Shown here piece after piece: positions 54,249-63,398 of a stretch of 64,000 bases of DNA (positions are counted from its first letter, which is position 1; each line of letters opens with the position of its first letter). The notes beneath the pieces are model-generated. The model ran no database searches. It worked only from the letters and a program-made list of their open reading frames with translations, and had not been told where the DNA came from. The position numbers were made by a program, and so were the translations under genes. Source of the DNA: Clostridium hydrogenum (GTDB lineage Bacteria; Bacillota; Clostridia; Clostridiales; Clostridiaceae); assembly GCF_021432385.1 (NCBI RefSeq), contig NZ_JAEACT010000004.1:620001-684000 (forward strand), read 5' to 3'.

Positions 54249-55345
54249 CTTATGTCACTTCCGTTACCTTTTTTCATAATGTGCATACCCACGAAAGCCA
54301 TTATCAAAACAATTACTACAAATGGCAGTAAAACATAATAATCCATAAATAAAGAAAGATAAAATGCCTTGTTATAAGAATTCAACTTTACGGCAAACAC
54401 TAAAATTGCTATGGAAATCAATATTAATAAAATAGTAGAGTATTTTTCTTTAATAAGTTTTTTTATTGGAATCCAAGTACAATATAAATATAATGCTATT
54501 CCAGTAGTGCAAATAAGCTGATAAGTAGCTAAAATAAATAATTCTAATCCTCTTATATAATCTCCAAAATATATAGCCCTCGATATTTCAACACCTGCAA
54601 AAGAAACATTTTCTAGTAACTCTGTACCAGATATTCCTTGCATAATAAATACCGCCAATGACAATATAAATGCCCAAAATCCAATTCCTTTTATTATGCC
54701 TTTTCTATTACCATCCGTCTCCGGCATATGTTCTGTCATTACTAATATGAACAAAATTATTGCAGATGCTGAACCTAAAGAAAAAAACAGTGAATTTCCA
54801 AATTTTAAAATGCTAGTATCAAATATTGGATATATGTTTTTAAAATGAAATTCCTTAAAAAAACTAAATGAAAAACCCGTAAAATAATTGATTATATACC
54901 ATACAGTAAGTAATTCAACCGTTCTTCCAAAAAGCATAATTTTGTTATTTACAAATAAGAAAGCTATTATAACAATAGAAAGCATAATTACCCATACAGG
55001 CGTCGTTGGCAAAAAATATGTCTTAACCATTTCCGTAAAAAAGTTTAAAACAATTACTCCTAAAATAATGTTTATTATTCCATTAATTATAACTATAATT
55101 ATGTAAAAAGGCTTCCCAAAGCTAATATTTATAATTTCAAATATATTATGTTCAGGATAATTTTTGCTTAAATGTAAAACAGCAATAACAAAAGGGATTG
55201 TTAATAAAGGTCCTATAATTGACGTAATCCAGCCACTTCTTCCTGCTAAATGTGCCACCCAAGTTCCGTTAAAGCCCATACTACTGCATCCACTTGCAAA
55301 TGTAAGATAAATAATTTGTTCCCTTGTGAATCTATCATATCTCAA
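54245..55345 (-). CDS. gerAB: Spore germination protein GerAB family
   Basis: A 366-residue integral membrane protein with ten hydrophobic helices, of the endospore germination permease family. It opens with RFTREQIIYLTFASGCSSMG and ends LPFVVIVLIMAFVGM. The B subunit is thought to bind the germinant. It lies 15 bases after the GerAA frame. Confidence 0.92.
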   Translation of the reverse strand: MRYDRFTREQIIYLTFASGCSSMGFNGTWVAHLAGRSGWITSIIGPLLTIPFVIAVLHLSKNYPEHNIFEIINISFGKPFYIIIVIINGIINIILGVIVLNFFTEMVKTYFLPTTPVWVIMLSIVIIAFLFVNNKIMLFGRTVELLTVWYIINYFTGFSFSFFKEFHFKNIYPIFDTSILKFGNSLFFSLGSASAIILFILVMTEHMPETDGNRKGIIKGIGFWAFILSLAVFIMQGISGTELLENVSFAGVEISRAIYFGDYIRGLELFILATYQLICTTGIALYLYCTWIPIKKLIKEKYSTILLILISIAILVFAVKLNSYNKAFYLSLFMDYYVLLPFVVIVLIMAFVGMHIMKKGNGSDIR

Positions 55346-55360
55346 CCAAATTCACCTTCT

Positions 55361-56892
55361 TTACTTTTTAGGCTTATCTCTATCAATATCCGTAGTAAGT
55401 CTTAACTTACTTTTAAGCATTTTAAAAGGCGCCCTAATAAAAATATCCGTCCATGCTTTAGGCTCAATTGGTACAACTGGATACAAATATGGTACCCCAA
55501 ATGATTCTAAAATAGACATTCTCCATAAAATAACAAAGCTGCCACTAAAAAGCCCAAATATCCCTAAGCTTCCCGCTAACATTATTAAGAAATAGTTAAT
55601 TATCCTTGAGGTATTTACAAGTGTAGTTGATGCAATGGCAAATGAAGCTATAGCTGAAACCGCTATCACTATTATAAGTGATACACTTACATATCCAGCT
55701 GCTACTGCTGACTGACCAATTATAACCGCACCTAAAGTTCCTATAAAATAGCCTACCATTCCTGGCATTCTCGTTCCAGCTTCACGAATTATATCTATTA
55801 TTACTGTCATAAAAATAAGCTCTATTACAGAAGGAAACGGAACCCCCTCTCTTCCTTGAGAAATATTTAAAGCTAAAGACGGCGGAACTATGGTATGATT
55901 ATATGTAACAAAAGAAAGGTATAAAGGAGATATAAAACTTGATAAAAAAAAAGCTAATATTCTAACGATTCTTAAAACAGAAGCTGCAATTGGTATCTGT
56001 GCGTAATCATCCATGCTTTTAAAATTGTCCCAAAATGTCACTGGTACTACAAGTGCAAATGGACTATTATCACAAAGTATCGCAACACGCCCATCAGATA
56101 GTGCCCTAGAAACCAAATCTGGACGCTCTGTCAATCTATATGTTGGAAATATATTAATAGGTTTATCTTGTATAAATTCAGCTAAATTACTGGTTCCATC
56201 TGCTACATCAATATCAACATCCTCCATACGCCTTCTCACTTCACCTACAATTTCATTACTTGCAAGCCCCTTAATCCATAAAACTTTTGAATTTGTACGT
56301 GAAAGCTTTCCTAATGTGAAAGGTTCTACTTTTAGATTTGGTATAGGGAGCCTTTTTATAATTAGGCTTATATTTGTATCTATATCTTCTACAAAGGAAT
56401 CCTTAGCTGCAAAAATAGTAGTTTCATTTTCTGGTTTATCTACGGACCTCTTTTCAACCTTCGGCGCTTCAACTATAAATATATCGCTGCAGTCCTCAAA
56501 AAAAATGACCGTATTTCCTTTTAGCAATTCCGTTATAGCTTGTTTTTTTGACTTACTATTTTAGTATTTACGGATGAAACAAAACTTGACTCTACCAATT
56601 TACTTATATCATCATCTTCTATTTCATCATTTATTCTTCCTCTAAGTAGCGGTGTAATAACCTGATTACTTATAAATTCTGTATCGCATAAACTTGTCAC
56701 ATACAATATTCCTATTTCTTTCTGCCCCCCAAAGGCTTTAAACTTGCCCTTACCAAGACCAATACCATCTCCTAATTCATTTTTGATTGCTGTTAGACTT
56801 TCATCAACAGAAGTAGATGTCTTTCTATTTTTACAATGTGAATTTGAATAATGCAGCTTTCGTTTTGAGGTATCTACAACTCTTCTTCTCAT
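55361..56892 (-). pseudogene. gerAA: gerAA, spore germination receptor subunit, frameshifted at an A7 run
   Basis: Two adjacent frames together make a complete GerA subunit of about 510 residues. The N-terminal frame runs to VNTKIVSQKNKL-stop (56533). The remainder continues as LLKGNTVIFFEDCSDIFIVE in another frame (55361-56527). Both join perfectly if the run of seven A on the minus strand (56543-56549) had eight, giving SQKKQAITELLKGN. Downstream, ILWIKGLASNEIVGEVRRRM-like KGLASNEIVGEVRRRMED and the five membrane helices are intact. It is either a real lesion, a phase-variable tract or an assembly error. Confidence 0.87.
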
Positions 56893-56970
56893 GTTAATCA
56901 CGTTTCCTTATAAAAAACTATTTATTATTAGTAATCTCTTTTTTGCATTGTTTTATACATTTAATTCAAT

Positions 56971-57245
56971 GGCTATGTTTTAAATAAGTGTTGATTTTCA
57001 CACTTATTTAAAACATAGCTTCCTTTAGTATTTTGGGCTATTTTTAAAAGAATGTTGATGTGATATGCTCACTTTTATGGACTCTTAGGATTGCTCGTTT
57101 ATAATTTGCGTAATTTTGACTAGGACGGTCAAAGCCATTTAGGCATCAGGACGATGCATCTAAATGGGTAGCAAATTATAAACGAGCAATTCTTAGAGCC
57201 CATTAATGTCACAAGCTCTTATCAACATTCTTTTAAAACATAGCC
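56971..57245. mobile_element. MITE-like element family B, copy 3, with 8-bp target duplication
   Basis: The 275-bp element has ends GGCTATGTTTTAAA and TTTTAAAACATAGCC. The 8 bases before it (AATTCAAT, 56963-56970) are repeated exactly after it (57246-57253). This supports movement by a transposase supplied in trans. No coding capacity. Confidence 0.85.
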
Positions 57246-57277
57246 AATTCAATGCAAAATTACTTTAAAAATAAAAG

Positions 57278-57332
57278 AAGAGAAACCTTATCTTAGCGTA
57301 GTTCCCCTTCATCGTACTTTGGTTTTCTCCTC
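57278..57332. terminator. Terminator hairpin of the MntR-like gene
   Basis: AGAGAAACC pairs with GGTTTTCTCCTCT around a long loop, ending at the stop codon of the regulator. On the minus strand it is followed by ATTTTTA. Confidence 0.55.
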
Positions 57333-57802
57333 TATACCTTTGAATTTTTATATGCATTAAATTTATCAATTATATCCGGATTGTCTTTTATAAAATAAAT
57401 ATATTCTTCAAAACATTTAGTAGTTTCTTCGCTTAGTGTATGCTCAATTTTTTCAGTTTCTGTTAAAATCTTATCTTCTGGTATATTAAATATTCTTAAA
57501 AATGATTCTATAGTATTATGTCTCTTTAATAAAAACTTTCCTAATTTTGTACCCTTGTCCTTAAGAATAATTACACCATACTTTTCATACTTAAGCAGCT
57601 CCAATTTTCCCAATCTTTGAACCATTCTTGTAGCAGAAGGAGGATGAACATTAAGTGCTTCTGATAACTCATTAATTCTTGTAAATCCTGTATTTTTAGA
57701 TAATCTCCATATCATCTCAAGATAATCCTCCATTGATGCTGTAATCTTATTATCTTCGTTTTTCATATACTCACTAAAAGTATGAAATTCATTGTTGTCC
57801 AT
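57332..57802 (-). CDS. DtxR/MntR-family metal-dependent regulator
   Basis: A 156-residue protein. The winged helix is SMEDYLEMIWRLSKNTGFTR and ALNVHPPSATRMVQRLGKLE. The metal-binding and dimerisation region includes RHNTIESFLRIF and EKIEHTLSEETTKCFEEY, with the His/Glu/Cys ligands expected in MntR/IdeR-like proteins. Divergent from the NRAMP transporter, which it probably represses when Mn2+ or Fe2+ is sufficient. Confidence 0.9.
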   Translation of the reverse strand: MDNNEFHTFSEYMKNEDNKITASMEDYLEMIWRLSKNTGFTRINELSEALNVHPPSATRMVQRLGKLELLKYEKYGVIILKDKGTKLGKFLLKRHNTIESFLRIFNIPEDKILTETEKIEHTLSEETTKCFEEYIYFIKDNPDIIDKFNAYKNSKV

Positions 57803-57883
57803 AATTTTTCACCTGCTTTATAAATCTATAAAAATTTTACACAATATTTACTTATTACATTATATGCACAAAAATTTTTATAA

Positions 57884-57899
57884 TTTACCTTAGTGTAAC
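57884..57899. promoter_or_regulatory. Candidate MntR box
   Basis: TTTACCTTAGTGTAAC resembles the Bacillus MntR site (TTTGCCTTAAGGAAAC). The block TTTACCTTA recurs on the minus strand upstream of the Zn/Mn ABC operon near 63003-63011. Confidence 0.45.
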
Positions 57900-57958
57900 T
57901 TTTTTAGCTTTAACTTCATATTTTGTATTAGATAAATAAACTTATTTAAGAATAACTG

Positions 57959-57989
57959 TAGATAAACTCTATTTCAAATAGTTTATCTA
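57959..57989. promoter_or_regulatory. Inverted repeat in the NRAMP leader
   Basis: TAGATAAACT and AGTTTATCTA are exact complements separated by 11 bases, ending about 20 bases before the ATG. It could be an operator or an mRNA hairpin near the ribosome site. Confidence 0.5.
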
Positions 57990-58010
57990 TAATAAGAAGG
58001 GTGAATTTTA

Positions 58011-59291
58011 ATGGATAGACAAGATGTTATGATAAAATCGCGAAAGTTTAATTCTATAAATATACAAAAAACAGGTAAAAGTTCAAAAGGATTATTAAAA
58101 TTTTTAGGACCTGCCTTTGTTGTCAGTGTAGCCTATATAGATCCCGGTAATTTTGCAACAAATATCAGCGGCGGCTCAAAGTTTAACTATGCTTTAATTT
58201 GGGTTATACTTTGGAGCAATATAATGGCCATATTTCTTCAAACCATGTCAGCTAAACTCGGAATAGCTACAGGACATAACCTTCCAGAAATGTGTGCTAA
58301 ATTATTTAGGAGACGTACAAATTGGATATTTTGGATTATAGCAGAGCTAGGGGCTATGGCAACAGATTTAGCAGAATTCCTTGGTGGAACTTTAGGATTA
58401 TACTTATTATTTAGAATTCCAATGATCTATGCTGGACTTCTTACAGGATTACTTACATTTTTGATTTGTTATATGGAGAAATATGGGCAGAAGGTAGTAG
58501 AACTCATTATCACAATTCTTGTAGGAGTAATATGTATAGCTTATTCAATAGAACTAATTCTTGCAAAACCTAATTGGCCTCAAGTAGGAATTCATACACT
58601 TATCCCTGGTATACCTAATGAAGAAGCTTTATTAATAGCTGTTGGAATGCTTGGTGCAACAGTTATGCCACATGTCATATATCTTCATTCTCATTTGGTA
58701 CAATACAGATGTACAGATACCTCTGATTCTGGCAAACTAAAACATTTTAAAATGGAAAAGTTAGATATATTCATTGCCATGAATCTTGCATTTATTGTTA
58801 ATGCTGCTATGGTAATAGTATCCGCAGCAGTATTCTATAAAAACGGTTTAGTTGTAAATACTATAGAACAAGCTCATATGTCGTTAAAACCACTTTTAGG
58901 TTCACTATCTAGTGGAGCTTTTGGAATTGCCTTACTAGCTTCTGGTTTATCCTCCTCTGCGGTAGGAACTCTTGCAGGTCAAACTATTATGAAAGGCTTT
59001 GTTAATTTAAGTATACCTGTAAATGTAAGAAGGCTCATAACCATGATACCAGCCTTAGTTATTATAGCAATTGGAATAAATCCTATGAGTGCTCTTGTTT
59101 TAAGTCAAGTTGCGCTTAGCTTTATACTGCCATTTCCCATTATCCAAATGTTACTTATAGCAAAACGAAAAGATTTAATGGGAGCGCTTGTAAATAAAAC
59201 CGTCACAAGATTTTTTGGCATACTAATAGCTGTTATCGTAATATCACTAAATGCAATACTGCTATATTTCACCTTCACAGGTGGCTGCTAA
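58011..59291 (+). CDS. mntH: NRAMP-family Mn2+/Fe2+ transporter
   Basis: A 426-residue membrane protein with eleven helices. The metal-binding motifs of NRAMP are present: SVAYIDPGNFATNISGG in helix 1 (DPGN) and GATVMPHVIYLHSHLVQ in helix 6 (MPH). It is a proton-coupled divalent metal importer. AAGAAGGGTG precedes the ATG. Divergent from the MntR-like regulator. Confidence 0.93.
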   Translation: MDRQDVMIKSRKFNSINIQKTGKSSKGLLKFLGPAFVVSVAYIDPGNFATNISGGSKFNYALIWVILWSNIMAIFLQTMSAKLGIATGHNLPEMCAKLFRRRTNWIFWIIAELGAMATDLAEFLGGTLGLYLLFRIPMIYAGLLTGLLTFLICYMEKYGQKVVELIITILVGVICIAYSIELILAKPNWPQVGIHTLIPGIPNEEALLIAVGMLGATVMPHVIYLHSHLVQYRCTDTSDSGKLKHFKMEKLDIFIAMNLAFIVNAAMVIVSAAVFYKNGLVVNTIEQAHMSLKPLLGSLSSGAFGIALLASGLSSSAVGTLAGQTIMKGFVNLSIPVNVRRLITMIPALVIIAIGINPMSALVLSQVALSFILPFPIIQMLLIAKRKDLMGALVNKTVTRFFGILIAVIVISLNAILLYFTFTGGC

Positions 59292-59298
59292 AATAATT

Positions 59299-59346
59299 CA
59301 AATTGTAGCGAGATACTGCACAAGCTGCAATACTCCCTACAATTTG
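59299..59346. terminator. Bidirectional hairpin between mntH and the ABC operon
   Basis: CAAATTGTAG pairs with CTACAATTTG, with an inner AGCTTGTGCAG-like loop. Convergent genes end on both sides. Confidence 0.55.
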
Positions 59347-59431
59347 TTTAGCTACAAGGCTACTTCTAGTAATGTTTTTCAATTCACACAAGATTGACTC
59401 ATTAAAAATTATATACATTATCTTTGAATAT

Positions 59432-60241
59432 TTAAAGCTTGGAAGTAATTTTACTACATAGTCTTGAAAGTAAATAAATGCTTCCTGTTATTACTGATAC
59501 AAAAAAGCCAATAGGCCAATCTGAGTAATATGCAAAAATTAATGATAGCCATATTGAAACTACAGAAAATATTATGGATATAATTATTCCCTTTACAGGA
59601 TTACTTGTTATATAAGTGCTTGCCGCTGTTGGTACAATAAGCAAACTAAAACAAAGCAATGCACCTACTATTGGTACTGTCACTGCTGAAACTAATCCAA
59701 GCACTATCATAAAAAGCATTTCTACTAATCTAATAGAAACTCCTCTTGCTTCAGCTATATCTTTAGAAAGCGAAACTAATAAAAGTGGTCTATATAGAAA
59801 AATTATTGCAAAAACACAAACTACTCCTATAATTGCTGTTTCAATTACTTGTGCATAGCTAACACCTACAATTTGTCCAAATAGGAGACCATAAGCTCCC
59901 GCTGCATATTTATCCGTTAAGCCTAAGAATAGTGATCCAATCCCAAGCACGCCAACTAAACAAAGTGCAGTTACTATATCATTACGTTCTTTCTTACTGA
60001 ATACTCCAATTAATATTGAACCTCCAATTACAAATATAAACAAACCATACATAGGATTAGCATTTAACAATACTGCACCTGCACCTCCTGAAAAACCAAC
60101 TTGTGGCAAGGCATGTGCTGCAAATGAATCTCCTCTTATAACAACAAAAAATCCTACGAGAGCACAAAGTACAGCTATTATAGTACCACTAACTAAGGCA
60201 TGAAGCATGAAAGTATCCGTAAATATCCAAGCACTACTCAT
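59432..60241 (-). CDS. Metal ABC transporter permease 2 (ZnuB/ABC-3 family)
   Basis: A 269-residue ABC-3 family membrane protein. GDSFAAHALPQVGFSGGAGA is the conserved loop (SHA-type) and VPIVGALLCFSLLIVPTAAS the closing signature. It overlaps the other permease by eight bases. It forms the channel, probably as a heterodimer, of a zinc or manganese importer. Confidence 0.9.
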   Translation of the reverse strand: MSSAWIFTDTFMLHALVSGTIIAVLCALVGFFVVIRGDSFAAHALPQVGFSGGAGAVLLNANPMYGLFIFVIGGSILIGVFSKKERNDIVTALCLVGVLGIGSLFLGLTDKYAAGAYGLLFGQIVGVSYAQVIETAIIGVVCVFAIIFLYRPLLLVSLSKDIAEARGVSIRLVEMLFMIVLGLVSAVTVPIVGALLCFSLLIVPTAASTYITSNPVKGIIISIIFSVVSIWLSLIFAYYSDWPIGFFVSVITGSIYLLSRLCSKITSKL

Positions 60242-61133
60242 CAGCTATCACCCTTTCACTTTCAATATTTTTTGCCTTATGCAATTGTTCTTTTATCCTA
60301 GAAATTATATAAAATAATATGACAAGAATAGTTATAAAAAAGCTTACCGCCCATCCCTTTCCTTCCGGTGGCCAATAAAAACTATCATAAGACAAAATAA
60401 CACCAAGCCATACAGCTGCAACCCCAATAATTGCTGATAATAGCATAGCAGCATTCATTCTATGTGTAATTCTCATAGCTGCCGCAGCTGGTCCAATTAA
60501 AAGTGCACTGCTAAGTAAGGAACCAGTTATAAGTGCTCCCTCTTCAACTACAACCGCCAATAAAATTACAAATATAATTCTTATAAGACGAACATTTACT
60601 CCTCTTATTTTTGCAATTTCTAAATCTAAAGAACTTAATAAAAGCTGTCTATAAAAAACGCAAATTAAAATTACAGTAACTGCTGTAAGCAAAATTACAA
60701 TATAAATTGAAGATAAATCCACTACAAAAATTGATCCAAATAAAATCATCATAGGTGCACTTGCTTTTCCAGTAAAATGTGTATCCAAGTATAAAAATAA
60801 AGTTTGTATTCCCAATGCAATAGCTAATATTACACCAGTAGCTAAATCTCGCTCCTTTGCCTTATTTCCTAAAAATTCTACTCCGCTAGCTGCTAATACT
60901 CCAAATCCCAAAAATCCCCATAAATTATTGATTCCAAATAAAAATGCAATAGCAGCACCCACGCCTCCAAAATCAGCAATAGCATGAGCTGCAAAAGTTT
61001 GATTACGAATAATTACAAATACACCAATAACTCCAGATATCGCTGCTACAATAGTACCAAGTATTAAAGCATTTCTAACTTCTGTACTTTGAAAAAAACC
61101 TGGTGCAAATACAAAGTTTAAGATTTCTTTCAT
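60234..61133 (-). CDS. Metal ABC transporter permease 1 (ABC-3 family)
   Basis: A 299-residue ABC-3 permease. NQTFAAHAIADFGGVGAAIA corresponds to the conserved loop and ALITGSLLSSALLIGPAAAA to the C-terminal signature. It overlaps the ATPase gene by four bases. Two different permease genes in one operon suggest a heterodimeric channel. Confidence 0.9.
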   Translation of the reverse strand: MKEILNFVFAPGFFQSTEVRNALILGTIVAAISGVIGVFVIIRNQTFAAHAIADFGGVGAAIAFLFGINNLWGFLGFGVLAASGVEFLGNKAKERDLATGVILAIALGIQTLFLYLDTHFTGKASAPMMILFGSIFVVDLSSIYIVILLTAVTVILICVFYRQLLLSSLDLEIAKIRGVNVRLIRIIFVILLAVVVEEGALITGSLLSSALLIGPAAAAMRITHRMNAAMLLSAIIGVAAVWLGVILSYDSFYWPPEGKGWAVSFFITILVILFYIISRIKEQLHKAKNIESERVIADE

Positions 61134-61963
61134 GATGTTACCTCCGAGGTTTTGAAGTTGGCATTTATATTTTCTTGTTCTAATCCTCCTAACACCATAA
61201 TCCTTCCCTTTACATGTAATACTTCTACTGGATAACCATATAACTTGCTTAGTACATCAGTTTGAAAAACCTCTTTTACCTGACCCATAACAGCTTTTCC
61301 ATCCGCCAAATATAAAACTCTATCCATTACACCTAAAAGAGGATTCATATCATGCGCCACTAAAATAACAGCAGTTTTTCTTTCTCTCCCTATTCTTGAA
61401 ACTAAATTAACTATTTCATAAGCACTCTTAATATCAAGATTCGACAGTGGTTCGTCTAAAATTAATATTTCTGGATTTGTAAGCAGAGCTTGAGCTATAA
61501 GAAGCCTTTGCTGCTCTCCACCTGACAACTTTCCTATAGGTGAATCTGCATATCTTAAGGCATCTACTGCTTCTAATATTTCATTTACGAGCTTTTCCTT
61601 TTTCTTGCTTGGAAGTGGAATACCAAATTTATGTCCATCAAGTCCAAGAGCAACTAAATCACGTCCCCTTAATGGAATATTGGGTTCTAAAAATATTTTT
61701 TGAGGTACGTATCCAATTGTATGTTTTGCAGTTTTACCATTACTCCCGGTTAGTTTTACGTTACCTTTAGTTGGCGATAATAAGCCTAAAATAACTTTTA
61801 ACAGAGTAGATTTTCCTGCTCCATTAGCTCCAATAAGCCCTACAAACTCGCCTGGATAAACTTCAAAATTCACATGATTAAGTACTGAACGTTCTCCAAA
61901 TTTTACAACAACATCTTCAACAGATAATATTGCTTTATCTTTTCTTAATTTACTATTTTCCAT
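61130..61963 (-). CDS. Metal ABC transporter ATPase (ZnuC type)
   Basis: A 277-residue ATPase. Walker A GANGAGKST, signature LSGGEQQR, Walker B ILILDEPLSNLD and switch His in VILVAHDMNPL are all intact. It lies two bases after the binding-protein gene in the operon. Confidence 0.92.
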   Translation of the reverse strand: MENSKLRKDKAILSVEDVVVKFGERSVLNHVNFEVYPGEFVGLIGANGAGKSTLLKVILGLLSPTKGNVKLTGSNGKTAKHTIGYVPQKIFLEPNIPLRGRDLVALGLDGHKFGIPLPSKKKEKLVNEILEAVDALRYADSPIGKLSGGEQQRLLIAQALLTNPEILILDEPLSNLDIKSAYEIVNLVSRIGRERKTAVILVAHDMNPLLGVMDRVLYLADGKAVMGQVKEVFQTDVLSKLYGYPVEVLHVKGRIMVLGGLEQENINANFKTSEVTS

Positions 61964-61965
61964 AA

Positions 61966-62913
61966 TTAAATTTTCTCCCTAGAAACTCCATATTTTAAAG
62001 CCTTTATTATACTATCTGCCTCTGTTTGCATCCATTTTTGATACGAATAATTAGGAGGCATAGTTTCATACACACCTACAATAGGTATATTATTGCTTTT
62101 TGCAAGCTTTAATAAGGCAGTGGTGGAATCATCAATAGCTTGCTGATTATAAATAAATACTTTAACCTTTTTATTTTTCATAATATCCTCTTGAATTTTT
62201 ACATTCTGTGGTGAAGGGTCTGTTCCATTCATTACAGCTGCTTGATAAGCCCAAGGAGTCTTTATATCCAAATCGGCAGCTTCTAACATATAATCTGACA
62301 CTGGTTCAGTAACCGCAACTCCTGCTTTAGCATATTGCTCTTGGATTTGTTTTATATCATTATTAAAAGGTTTTAATGAAGCATTGAACTTAGTTAAATT
62401 GCTTTCAAAGTAACTTTTTTTATCTGGAAACTTAGTTTCGAAGTACTTTGTAATAGTTTCTGCTACCCTTGTCATTGTATCAGGCTTATACCAAAGATGA
62501 GGATTTTTTGTATTGTCTCCGTAGCCAAGAGTTTTTGCAACATTTATTATTTTTCTATTTGAGTTTTGAGAACTTGCTTCTAGCTTGTCCATAAAGTCAT
62601 CATATCCAAGACCATTTTCAATAATTAAATCCGCATTGCTTACAGCTCTTGAATCTTTCGTATTTGCCTCATATGAGTGAGGATCAGCACTTGGATTACT
62701 CATAATCCCTATAACTGATACATATTTCCCACCAATTTGTTTAATTACATCTGCATACTCATTTTCCGCTCCAACAGCTTGAATTATCTTTCCTCCTGTT
62801 ACTGAAGAAGAATTACTTGTACCGCAGCCTGATAATATAAAAGACAGTGCAACTACTGTTAATAATCCTATTTTGTTGTATTTATGCTTCTTAATTAATT
62901 TAGATTGTTTCAT
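61966..62913 (-). CDS. Zn/Mn ABC transporter substrate-binding lipoprotein
   Basis: A 315-residue cluster A-I binding protein. Lipobox FILSGC follows the signal peptide. Metal ligands are probably the His in SADPHSYEAN, the His in KNPHLWYKPD and the Glu in VGVYETMPP. There is no His-rich loop, so specificity for Zn2+ or Mn2+ remains open. First gene of the four-gene importer operon. TGGGAGTG precedes the ATG. Confidence 0.9.
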   Translation of the reverse strand: MKQSKLIKKHKYNKIGLLTVVALSFILSGCGTSNSSSVTGGKIIQAVGAENEYADVIKQIGGKYVSVIGIMSNPSADPHSYEANTKDSRAVSNADLIIENGLGYDDFMDKLEASSQNSNRKIINVAKTLGYGDNTKNPHLWYKPDTMTRVAETITKYFETKFPDKKSYFESNLTKFNASLKPFNNDIKQIQEQYAKAGVAVTEPVSDYMLEAADLDIKTPWAYQAAVMNGTDPSPQNVKIQEDIMKNKKVKVFIYNQQAIDDSTTALLKLAKSNNIPIVGVYETMPPNYSYQKWMQTEADSIIKALKYGVSREKI

Positions 62914-62935
62914 TTTTTATCACTCCCAGAATTTA

Positions 62936-62962
62936 TGTAAATGCAAACTTATTGCATTTACA
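62936..62962. promoter_or_regulatory. Perfect palindrome before the metal ABC operon
   Basis: TGTAAATGCAA and TTGCATTTACA are exact complements separated by five bases, 23 bases upstream of the binding-protein start. The minus-strand TTGACA at 62978-62983 lies upstream. A metalloregulator site is plausible. Confidence 0.55.
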
Positions 62963-63130
62963 TTAAGCTTAATGTCTTAAACTTACTTTGTCAATATCAT
63001 TTAAGGTAAAATTTTCTTAAATTTAAAATTCACAATTCACGATGGTATATATTTAGTAATAATATAAATGTATATTACATATAGATATACTACTTAAAAA
63101 ATGGAAATTACAATTTGTCGAGGAGAAGCC

Positions 63131-63350
63131 AAAGTACAAAGTACAGAGTACAAAGTACAATGAATGAGGATTTTTCTCCGTTAGCACTACGAAAAATCTG
63201 AAAACTTATTTTTTTATTGCTGCGCAATCGCGCCATAAATGGCGTCAGCGAAGCTGACACCATTTAAGTTTAAGATTTACCTGAGAGAATCGAAAGGCAA
63301 ATCATCCTTCTTTGTACTCTGTACTTTGTACTTTGTACTCTGCTCTAAAA
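63131..63350. repeat. Palindromic element family A, copy 7 (AAAGTAC arms)
   Basis: Left arm AAAGTACAAAGTACAGAG and right arm CTCTGTACTTTGTACTTT; core TTGCTGCGCAATCGCGCC and GAAGCTGACACCATTTAAGT. ATTACAATTTGTCGAGGAGA on the left is mirrored by AATTGTAATTTGT on the right. It sits between divergent genes rather than at 3' ends. Confidence 0.85.
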
Positions 63351-63398
63351 ATTGTAATTTGTCATAATAGCCTTGGTATCTATAAAGGAGGTTTCCCC

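Noticed and set aside
55361-56901. gerAA as two separate genes
   Set aside because: The two frames align end to end with one receptor subunit and join with a single-base change in an A tract.
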